A stretch of DNA of 34,228 nt from Candidatus Aenigmatarchaeota archaeon. GTDB lineage: Archaea > Aenigmatarchaeota > Aenigmatarchaeia > CG10238-14. The stretch is from positions 1-34,228 of the forward strand of contig JAHLMM010000005.1 of assembly GCA_018920365.1 (NCBI GenBank), read 5' to 3'. This document shows positions 15,315 to 22,236 of this stretch, piece after piece (positions within the stretch are counted from its first letter, which is position 1; each line of letters begins with the position of its first letter). A program made the position numbers and the translations under genes. The notes below the pieces were generated by a model. That model searched no databases and had not been told where the DNA came from. It saw nothing but the letters and a program-made list of their open reading frames with translations.

Positions 15315-17405
15315 ATGCCTAATAGGATTAACTTTGAACAAAAACCGTCAAAAGATTATATAAACTTTCTTCTTGAGGATACTAAATCAAAAGAGAAAAA
15401 TACATGGTTTGAAAAATTATGCGGCTTTACAGAAAATTTTGGTATAGATCCTCCAAAGGAAATGAAGGAAAAACTAAATCAAACAATAGCATTTTCATCT
15501 TTAAATGTAACAGCAAAAGGCGTTTTTACAGCATCAATATTAACTTTTTTCATACTTTTGATTAACATTTCATTTCTATCTTCCATACTTAAAAGCACAG
15601 GTTTAATAGCCCTAATGATTTTAATACCGATTGTTGGCTTTATCTATATTTATACATACCCATCTTTTTCTTCAAAGGTTGTTAAAATACAAACAGGTGA
15701 CGAAGCAATAAAAATCATCTTATACATGATCATCTATCTTAAATTAAACCCTACTTTTGAGGGAGCTGTTTTATATGCTTCTGCTCACACAAAAGGTCCT
15801 ATTTCAAATGATATAAAAAAAGCCGTTTGGGATATGCAAACAGGCAAATATAGATCAATTGAAGAAGCTTTGTCGTTTTATATACCAAAATGGGTTGTTT
15901 GGAACGAAGATTTTGTAAGGTCTCTCAGTCTTTTATACGGTGTTCTTATCGAGCCAAGCGAAAAAGGAAGAGATGACATATTAAGAAAATCTTTAGACTA
16001 TATGCTGGAAAATACAAAAGAAAAAATGAAGGTTTATGTTGAGGAGATAAGCGGTTCTATAAATATACTTCACATAATGGGCATACTTCTTCCTGTAATG
16101 GCAATGGTAATGCTTCCGCTCGTATCAATGTTTTTAAATGATACAGTTAACCCTCTTTATATTGGAATAGGCTATATCATAATACTGCCTTTGTTTTTAT
16201 ACTTTTTTATAAGAAGAATACTTTTGAAAAGACCTTCAGCGTTCCTTATACCCGATGTATCAAAGCATCCTGATTTGCCACCACCAGGAAAGTTTTCAAT
16301 AAAAATAGGAAAAAACAAACTTTACTTGTCAGCAATATTTATTTCTATTATAGTTGGTTTGCTTCTATCATCTTATGGAATCCTACATTTTACCAAGCTT
16401 TATTTTGATTATGCAAATGCAAGCCCACAGCTAAAAGAAGAAATAATGAAAGGAGAGGCAAGTATAAATTTCGAAAATATTGCATCAACTTTATCAATAA
16501 CATTAGGCATAGGTTTTGCTACATATACATACTTTTACTTGATAAGTTTTCAAAGAATAAAAATAAGAAATGAAGTCAAAGATGTAGAAAGAGAATTTCA
16601 AGTAGGTTTATTTACATTAGGCAACTATTTATCAGAAGGATATCCAATAGAGAAAAGTATAGAGAAAAGTTTGGATGAGTATGAAAAATTGGGAATGAAA
16701 AACAAAGCCACATACAAATTCTTTCAAAAACTTCTTAATAACATAAAAAATACAGGAATGACTTTTAAGAGGGCTATTTTTGACAAGACTTTGGGTTTGA
16801 TGATATATTTCCCATCTGTTTTGATAGAAGAAGTAATGAATGTCATATCAAGTGCTTCTGAAAGAAGCTCAACAGTACTAGGAAACGTGGCAAAGACAAT
16901 AGCAACTTATATTGAAAATTTGAATTCAATTGAAATAAAAATAAGAGAATTGCTAGAGGAAGTTAGGTCAGGCATAAAGATACAATCATCTTTTGTAATA
17001 CCTGTTGTTTGTGGCCTTGTTGCAGCTTTAGGGATATTCATACTAAACATGTTTGCAATTATATCATGTGAAATGCAAAAAATTGAAAAGAGTTTTGGTT
17101 TTTCAGGTTTGCAAAACTCCGGTGATTTTTTAAAACAAATGATTGGAAGCTTTTCAAAAATGATGCCTATGACTGTGCTGCAAGCAATAATAGGAGTATA
17201 TACGATTGAAATAATTATTATAAGCTCTATTCTTTTGAATGGTATAGAAAACGGTTTTGATCCTGTATCAAGAAATTACTTGATAGCTAACACAATTATA
17301 AAGGCATTAATTGTTTATTCAATTGTTTTTATCTTAGCTTTAGTAGTGTTTGATTATACTCTTATATCAATGCAATCATCTAATGGAATGTTTTCTTGCA
17401 GATAA
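15315..17405 (+). CDS. FlaJ/TadC-like platform protein with two T2SSF domains (platform 2)
   Basis: This second platform protein has 696 residues from the ATG at 15315 (a TTG three bases earlier is also in frame). Its layout matches platform 1: N-terminal cytoplasmic part 1-68, helices near 70-92 and 97-115, first T2SSF domain about 125-245, helices 250-272, 280-300, 338-358 and 390-410, second T2SSF domain about 425-555 (EFQVGLFTLGNYLSEGYPIE), then helices near 560-585, 618-642 and 657-680. Similar anchors in both include the VWDMQTGKY/LWDVYTGKY segment and LLKRPSAF/LEKRPYGF. The two are diverged paralogs. It has no adjacent ATPase, so it probably shares the one at 2410-4635, either in a mixed platform or as an alternative machine. 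Confidence 0.9.
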   Translation: MPNRINFEQKPSKDYINFLLEDTKSKEKNTWFEKLCGFTENFGIDPPKEMKEKLNQTIAFSSLNVTAKGVFTASILTFFILLINISFLSSILKSTGLIALMILIPIVGFIYIYTYPSFSSKVVKIQTGDEAIKIILYMIIYLKLNPTFEGAVLYASAHTKGPISNDIKKAVWDMQTGKYRSIEEALSFYIPKWVVWNEDFVRSLSLLYGVLIEPSEKGRDDILRKSLDYMLENTKEKMKVYVEEISGSINILHIMGILLPVMAMVMLPLVSMFLNDTVNPLYIGIGYIIILPLFLYFFIRRILLKRPSAFLIPDVSKHPDLPPPGKFSIKIGKNKLYLSAIFISIIVGLLLSSYGILHFTKLYFDYANASPQLKEEIMKGEASINFENIASTLSITLGIGFATYTYFYLISFQRIKIRNEVKDVEREFQVGLFTLGNYLSEGYPIEKSIEKSLDEYEKLGMKNKATYKFFQKLLNNIKNTGMTFKRAIFDKTLGLMIYFPSVLIEEVMNVISSASERSSTVLGNVAKTIATYIENLNSIEIKIRELLEEVRSGIKIQSSFVIPVVCGLVAALGIFILNMFAIISCEMQKIEKSFGFSGLQNSGDFLKQMIGSFSKMMPMTVLQAIIGVYTIEIIIISSILLNGIENGFDPVSRNYLIANTIIKALIVYSIVFILALVVFDYTLISMQSSNGMFSCR

Positions 17406-17434
17406 TTTAAAATCCAAAAACAAAATATAAAACA

Positions 17435-17929
17435 ATGAAAGGCATAGCTCTATCTGTAATAGCTTATATGATACTTTCTCTTGTTGTTTTAATAGTTATT
17501 TTGAGTTTGATTGGTAACAAAATATATCCAGCCGCAAAAGAAGGCTATTGTAAATTTGTCATAGGTATTAGAAGTGTTTTGCCTTTGCCAACTCATATGA
17601 AAACAGACATACCAACTATTTGCCAAAAAACAGAAAGAATATATCCAGAAACAATTGAAATATTGTCAGGAGATCCGTTAAGAATATCTTTCAATATAGC
17701 AGCCTATTCACAGGCTTGTTGGGAAAGAACATCAAATCAAAACTATAACAAAGATGTTTTGTGTTATGAGCTTGTATTGAGAAGAGTGGATTCTGCTGTT
17801 ACATATCAAATGGTACAAAATTATTTAGGCACAAACAGCAATATTTTATTGACATTTAATGACATTACAGCGCCGAGATCAATAGGAATAATATATAATC
17901 ATCAACAAAACAAGATTCAGGTGATATAA
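17435..17929 (+). CDS. Pilin-like protein (164 aa) with Met-Lys-Gly leader
   Basis: MKGIALSVIAYMILSLVVLI starts with the minimal class III leader, followed by a helix (about 4-28) and a head of about 135 residues with four cysteines (CKFVIG, CQKTE, CWERT, CYELVL). It follows platform 2 by 29 bases on the same strand and opens a second pilin group. The head looks beta-rich towards its C terminus. It is probably a pilin associated with platform 2, which is inferred only from position. Confidence 0.78.
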   Translation: MKGIALSVIAYMILSLVVLIVILSLIGNKIYPAAKEGYCKFVIGIRSVLPLPTHMKTDIPTICQKTERIYPETIEILSGDPLRISFNIAAYSQACWERTSNQNYNKDVLCYELVLRRVDSAVTYQMVQNYLGTNSNILLTFNDITAPRSIGIIYNHQQNKIQVI

Positions 17930-17941
17930 ATTTCACTGGAA

Positions 17942-18322
17942 ATGGAAACAATTTTCAAGTATGTTTTGTATAGTCTTGTGATTTTAGTTGTTATAGGCAT
18001 TGTTATAGCATTCAAAGATAGGATAATGAAGCTGTGTCTGATACCGCCTTGTGAAAAACAAACATGTGATGTAACTGTAATAACAACTTCAGAACCGTCT
18101 TTTTCAGGTACAGTTGAAAGATACTGCGATTTTTGCTATCAAAAAGCCAAAGATTGCAGGCAAGATACTTTATGTTATATAGTTTCATATCCATCAGTAT
18201 TTTCACAGCAACTTTACATACCTCAAAACAACAATATATGCAAATATCAATGCACAAAAGACACATCAACACTTTATTTCACTTATAATCACATTTCCCA
18301 GTCAGTTATAGTAGGTTGCTGA
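17942..18322 (+). CDS. Cys-rich single-helix protein (126 aa) in pilin group 2
   Basis: METIFKYVLYSLVILVVIGI begins a 126-residue protein with one helix (about 6-25) and a head with about ten cysteines, including CLIPPCEKQTC and CDFCYQKAKDC. There is no Lys-Gly processing site, so it may stay as a membrane-anchored protein. Twelve bases separate it from the previous gene, and its stop is one base before the next ATG. The Cys density matches the other surface proteins of this locus. Confidence 0.72.
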   Translation: METIFKYVLYSLVILVVIGIVIAFKDRIMKLCLIPPCEKQTCDVTVITTSEPSFSGTVERYCDFCYQKAKDCRQDTLCYIVSYPSVFSQQLYIPQNNNICKYQCTKDTSTLYFTYNHISQSVIVGC

Positions 18323-18323
18323 G

Positions 18324-18767
18324 ATGAAAGGATATCTGAATTATTTGTTTTATTCAATCCTTTTTTTTGTTTTTGTTGTTGTTTCAATTCTTATAATCAG
18401 AAACATTTCAAAATCACCTAATAACTTAGATTATGATATAAAATCAGAATATTTTTGTAATAGTATTAACAATACTGTTATCACTAAAAAAGAGTTTCAG
18501 GATATACTTACAGCCTTCATTAATGGAGATTGCACTGAAGTAATAATCACAGCTGGCGAACCTATTGAAAAGACAGATATTCAAGAAATGGTTAGAGAAA
18601 TAGACGAAAACATAGGAGTTTTTGAAATTAAAAATTGCGATCTCTTCTCATACAATAGTGGTAATATATTTGCTAATTTTACTAAAATTCAAATAGGTGA
18701 AAAAATTTATTTAAATAGAAAACAAATAATGAATAGCGATATACTGGTGTGTGCTTTTGAAAACTAA
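18324..18767 (+). CDS. Pilin-like protein (147 aa) with Met-Lys-Gly leader
   Basis: MKGYLNYLFYSILFFVFVVV has the shared leader followed by a helix ending in IIRNIS (about residue 30). The head of about 115 residues has four cysteines (CNSINN, CTEVII, CDLFSY, CAFEN) and looks alpha/beta. Its end overlaps the next gene. Group membership is clear from the leader and the spacing; the structural role is not. Confidence 0.75.
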   Translation: MKGYLNYLFYSILFFVFVVVSILIIRNISKSPNNLDYDIKSEYFCNSINNTVITKKEFQDILTAFINGDCTEVIITAGEPIEKTDIQEMVREIDENIGVFEIKNCDLFSYNSGNIFANFTKIQIGEKIYLNRKQIMNSDILVCAFEN

Positions 18768-19374
18768 AGGAGTAAACGCACTTGAAATTGTTTTTGGTGC
18801 TTTGCTATTAATGATAGTAGTAATTCTTGTCATCAGACTTTTAACAAATATTGTCACTCCAACAAAAATAACAGGAAATTTAAAAAATTTTGAAGAAGCT
18901 TATAATTTTGAGCAAGAAAAGGCAAAATGTAGAGATTTGTGTGATCAGTATATTTCTTCTGATTATGTAAGACAATACGCAGTTAATTATTGTATGCAAA
19001 AAGTTAGTATTGATATAAGCGGTGACAAAAGACCTGGCCAAAAAGGCCAATATGGGTTTGTAGCAAACCTGCCTTTTTGTGAAGATGGTTTGTATTGCTT
19101 CCATATTTATCAATGTAGAGCAGGAAATTATGTTTTAGATGCAACTAATTGCGGTAAGGTTTTATGTGAATATTATGTGAATGAAGTTGGACTATCTCCT
19201 GATGATGCTGAAAGCCTGATTACTCAATATAGTGGTATACACCCAGGTTCTTGTCCAATGGATGTAAACTCATGGAATATAAGAGACAAGCCAACATACC
19301 CTCAAGGCTCAAATTTGAACAGTGCAGATTGGTGGTATCAAAACGCCAATTATCCGAATGATTTATGTGGTTAA
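18757..19374 (+). CDS. Pilin-like protein (205 aa) with canonical Gly-cleavage and Glu at +5
   Basis: I chose TTG at 18757 (MKTKGVNALEIVFGALLLMI) over GTG at 18751 because GGTG lies eight bases upstream. After Lys-Gly the mature start is VNALE, so Glu is at position +5 as in classical type IV pilins; this is the most canonical pilin of the window. The helix runs to about residue 35. The head contains about twelve cysteines, paired as CRDLC, CEDGLYCFHIYQC and CGKVLC, and it ends in a Trp/Tyr/Asn-rich tail. It overlaps the previous gene by eleven bases and is likely the last gene of pilin group 2. Confidence 0.82.
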   Translation: MKTKGVNALEIVFGALLLMIVVILVIRLLTNIVTPTKITGNLKNFEEAYNFEQEKAKCRDLCDQYISSDYVRQYAVNYCMQKVSIDISGDKRPGQKGQYGFVANLPFCEDGLYCFHIYQCRAGNYVLDATNCGKVLCEYYVNEVGLSPDDAESLITQYSGIHPGSCPMDVNSWNIRDKPTYPQGSNLNSADWWYQNANYPNDLCG

Positions 19375-19400
19375 ATAGATTTTTATGTAAATAATATTTT

Positions 19401-20303
19401 ATGATAGCTATCTTGCTTTTACTTTTAATAATTAACCCTGTTTATGCCCAAGTTACAGTTGGTGTTTCTCCACCTGTTGTTGACTTGAAAGATGTTGATA
19501 GAGGAGAAGCAAGAATAGTAAAATTCAATATAATAACTTCAACTCAATCAACTCTTGTTGTTAGGTTAGAACCAGTTAGGGGAAAATCCGAATTTTTCAA
19601 AGACAGTTCAATTTTGGCTAATCTTTCAGAAGAGGATACATCTTCATGGACAGAATTTATTTCAAACCCAGTCGAGCTTCAGCCGAGTTCAATCCAAGGT
19701 ACTAGCATAAAGGCAACAAAAGAAGTTTCTTTCATTTTAAATATACCAGATGATGCTGAGCCAGGTTATCATTTATTTTATGTTATGCTTGATCCAAAAG
19801 GTGCAGATAGCAAGAAGCAAATAAGCATAAAATCAGTCTTTCCACTAACAGTAACTTTCAATGTACCTGGAAATGTTCAAAGAGAAATAAAGATATATGA
19901 CACAAAACTTTCAGGAACATCCCCAGGCACTGTATATTTTGAGACGTTAATGCAAAATACAGGCAATGTAACTGTTATGATAAAGAAAGGTGTAATAAAT
20001 GTTTATGATGAATACGGAGATTTTGTCGGTTCAACAAATTTCCCATCGTTTTATATGAGCCCAGGGGAAATGAAAACAGTGAAAACAGCATGGAATACAG
20101 AAGTGAAATTAGGTCAATACATGACTCAAACAATAGTAGATTATTCCAGCAATATCACAGAAAAAAATAGCACATTTTCTATATATCAAAAACCTGTTAT
20201 GCCTATATCCAAAACTATAGAAAAACCAAAAACCAATTTATGGTTATTGATAATAATTTTGCTGGTGATAGCAATTGCCTATTATTGGTATAAAAGAGAT
20301 TAG
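19401..20303 (+). CDS. Secreted, C-terminally anchored beta-sandwich protein (300 aa)
   Basis: A signal peptide (MIAILLLLLIINPVYA) is followed by VTVGVSPPVVDLKDVDRGEA, the opening of an Ig-like domain with the pattern seen in DUF916-type and fimbrial-chaperone-like surface proteins. A second domain (about 165-265) contains MQNTGNVTVMIKKG. A membrane helix at about 277-294 (LWLLIIILLVIAIAYYW) and a short basic tail anchor it facing outwards. The layout resembles Gram-positive DUF916-DUF3324 proteins, but that is resemblance rather than proof. It begins the three-gene beta-sandwich set before the MinD-like gene and could be an assembly or surface-anchoring factor for the pilus. Confidence 0.8.
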   Translation: MIAILLLLLIINPVYAQVTVGVSPPVVDLKDVDRGEARIVKFNIITSTQSTLVVRLEPVRGKSEFFKDSSILANLSEEDTSSWTEFISNPVELQPSSIQGTSIKATKEVSFILNIPDDAEPGYHLFYVMLDPKGADSKKQISIKSVFPLTVTFNVPGNVQREIKIYDTKLSGTSPGTVYFETLMQNTGNVTVMIKKGVINVYDEYGDFVGSTNFPSFYMSPGEMKTVKTAWNTEVKLGQYMTQTIVDYSSNITEKNSTFSIYQKPVMPISKTIEKPKTNLWLLIIILLVIAIAYYWYKRD

Positions 20304-20307
20304 TTTT

Positions 20308-20736
20308 GTGATTATACTTTTGGCATTTGCGTCTGTGCAGTCTGTAGAGTTGACAGAAGATTTGTTATTTTATTATCAAACACAAAAATATGACGCAAAA
20401 GCAATTGTTTTTACAAAACAGCAAAATATAAAAATAGGCATATCCTCTGATACAGATGTTATTGATTTTGGCCAAATTTATGAGAATATGTCAAGCAGAA
20501 AATACATCAATGTCACAGGAAACAAATATGACTACAAAGTAAAAGTTTATGTAAGCGGAAATATTTCAGAATTTGTGAATATTGAAAAAAATAACTTTAT
20601 TCTTGAAAAAAATCAAGCGACAGCAATACCCATATTATTTTCAGGAAACAAACCAGGGAATTACAACGGAGAAGTAAAAGTAGTATTTAAAAGGGTTAAA
20701 TACCCAATTTTTAATTGGTTGTTAAAATGCGTTTGA
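20308..20736 (+). CDS. Small secreted Ig-like (ASH-type) protein (142 aa)
   Basis: A GTG at 20308, just after the previous stop, gives a signal-peptide-like start MIILLAFASVQSVELTEDLL. A TTG at 20275 is possible but lies inside the preceding gene. The body is a single beta-sandwich: VIDFGQIYENMSSRKYINVT is typical of ASH/HYDIN-like Ig domains, followed by NKPGNYNGEVKVVF. There is no C-terminal anchor. It overlaps the next ATG by ten bases. It is probably an extracytoplasmic partner of the flanking surface proteins. Confidence 0.72.
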   Translation: MIILLAFASVQSVELTEDLLFYYQTQKYDAKAIVFTKQQNIKIGISSDTDVIDFGQIYENMSSRKYINVTGNKYDYKVKVYVSGNISEFVNIEKNNFILEKNQATAIPILFSGNKPGNYNGEVKVVFKRVKYPIFNWLLKCV

Positions 20737-21458
20737 TATTGCTTTTATTGCTAATAACATGCGCAGCTGCTTTGGATATTGTTATGACTGTTTCAGAACT
20801 GACAGATGCTCAGCTAATTGGTGTAAAAAATAATTATTCTAATGGATTGGTAAATACTTCTTTTGAGATTTTTAATTCAGGCAGCTTAGGATCAAAATCA
20901 AGGGTAAGATTAGATGTATATTATCAGCAGAAACAGATGGCAAGGTTATGGTCACATGAATTTTCATTTCAGCCAAATGATAGGGAATTCATTGAATTTT
21001 ACTGGCCTACTATGAATAAAACAGGAAAGTTTGTTCTAGTTCCATTTTACTATACACAGACCGAAATAATAAAACTTGAAAATATAACCTTTAGAGTAAA
21101 CAATTCAAGTCAAAATACAGAAAATATTAAAATGGTTTCTTCCAAATTTTACAAAGATAGAATATCTGTTTATATAAAAACAAACTCAACATCAGATGCA
21201 GTAATAATACCTTTGAAATATCCAGGAAGCTGGATAGTTGAACAAAAGAAAGCTAGATTATACCAGAACACTTTGAATTATGTTGAAATTAAAACAAGCC
21301 CAGGATCATGGAATCCAGGAACTATAACATTTATGGTTATGGATAATAACGGCAACTATGGGATAAACGAATTTACAATAAAAAGAGAAAATGCTTTGAA
21401 TGAAGCTATGTTTTACTTGATAAAGTTTTTTGAAGAGCAAATTAGTAAAATTTTATAG
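20727..21458 (+). CDS. Secreted beta-sandwich protein (243 aa)
   Basis: The ATG at 20727 gives a clean signal peptide (MRLILLLLLITCAAALDIVM). Two Ig-like regions follow: about 20-120 (LVNTSFEIFNSGSLGSKSRV) and about 125-210, then a helical C terminus rich in Glu/Phe/Ile (EAMFYLIKFFEEQISKIL) that may bind a partner or lie on the membrane. Several Asn-x-Ser/Thr sequons suggest surface glycosylation, which is inference. It belongs to the same operon as the neighbours and ends shortly before the MinD-like gene. Confidence 0.75.
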   Translation: MRLILLLLLITCAAALDIVMTVSELTDAQLIGVKNNYSNGLVNTSFEIFNSGSLGSKSRVRLDVYYQQKQMARLWSHEFSFQPNDREFIEFYWPTMNKTGKFVLVPFYYTQTEIIKLENITFRVNNSSQNTENIKMVSSKFYKDRISVYIKTNSTSDAVIIPLKYPGSWIVEQKKARLYQNTLNYVEIKTSPGSWNPGTITFMVMDNNGNYGINEFTIKRENALNEAMFYLIKFFEEQISKIL

Positions 21459-21480
21459 CCATGAAAATCAAAAAACAATT

Positions 21481-22236
21481 GTGGAAAATAACATAATAGG
21501 TATATTTTCAGGTAAGGGGGGTGTTGGAAAGACTACTTTAACTGTAAATCTAGCTATATCAATGGTTCAGTTTAACAAAAATGTTATAGCAGTTGATACA
21601 GATCTTAAGATGAGCGGTTTGGGTCTTCATCTAAATATGTACAAATTCCCAACAACAATAAATGACGTCTTATCATCAACAAAAAATTTGCTCGATGCTT
21701 TGTATATACACTCTTCGGGTATAAGAATAGTTCCAGCACCTGTATATGCAGAAGATGTTGATACTTCTAGATTAAAAGAAGTTTTGGCAAATCCTTATAT
21801 TTCTAATAGCTATGTCTTGCTTGATTCACCACCTGGACTGGAAAAAAATGCTATAGATGTAATCTCTGCATGTAATTCTGCAATAATTTTGACAACACCT
21901 GAAGTTCCTGCTGTTACAGACGCATTAAAAATAGTTGACAAGATAAACAAGATGAATGTAAACATTTTGGGTCTTGTGATAAACATGTCTGATAAAGATA
22001 GCCAGTTGGATGATGAAGAAATTGAATCAGCTTTAGGTGTGAAAATTATAGGTAAAATACCATTCGATAAAAATGTTAGAAAAAGCTTATCATTTAGACA
22101 ACCTTTAATGATTTACAACCCATACTCACCGGCGTCAGTTGAGATAAAGAAAATAGCGGCAAAAATTTTAAACGAAAAGTATGAGAACGAAAAGTTTTTG
22201 ATTTTCAAAAGAATTTTCAAAGGGATAAAAAAATGA
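21481..22236 (+). CDS. MinD/ParA-type ATPase (CpaE/MinD-like) with C-terminal membrane-targeting helix
   Basis: This cytoplasmic deviant Walker A ATPase has 251 residues from the GTG at 21481. The alternative TTG at 21430 adds 17 residues and overlaps the previous gene, whereas GTG places the usual IIGIFSGKGGVGKTT at residues 5-19. Lys12 and Lys17 are the signature and catalytic lysines. VDTDLKMSGLG (38-48) is switch I-like, and LLDSPPGL (113-120) is the MinD Walker B. The last 14 residues (FLIFKRIFKGIKK) form an amphipathic basic helix like the MinD membrane-targeting sequence. Within a pilus locus it recalls CpaE/TadZ, which localise Tad pili. It overlaps the next gene by four bases. Confidence 0.9.
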   Translation: MENNIIGIFSGKGGVGKTTLTVNLAISMVQFNKNVIAVDTDLKMSGLGLHLNMYKFPTTINDVLSSTKNLLDALYIHSSGIRIVPAPVYAEDVDTSRLKEVLANPYISNSYVLLDSPPGLEKNAIDVISACNSAIILTTPEVPAVTDALKIVDKINKMNVNILGLVINMSDKDSQLDDEEIESALGVKIIGKIPFDKNVRKSLSFRQPLMIYNPYSPASVEIKKIAAKILNEKYENEKFLIFKRIFKGIKK

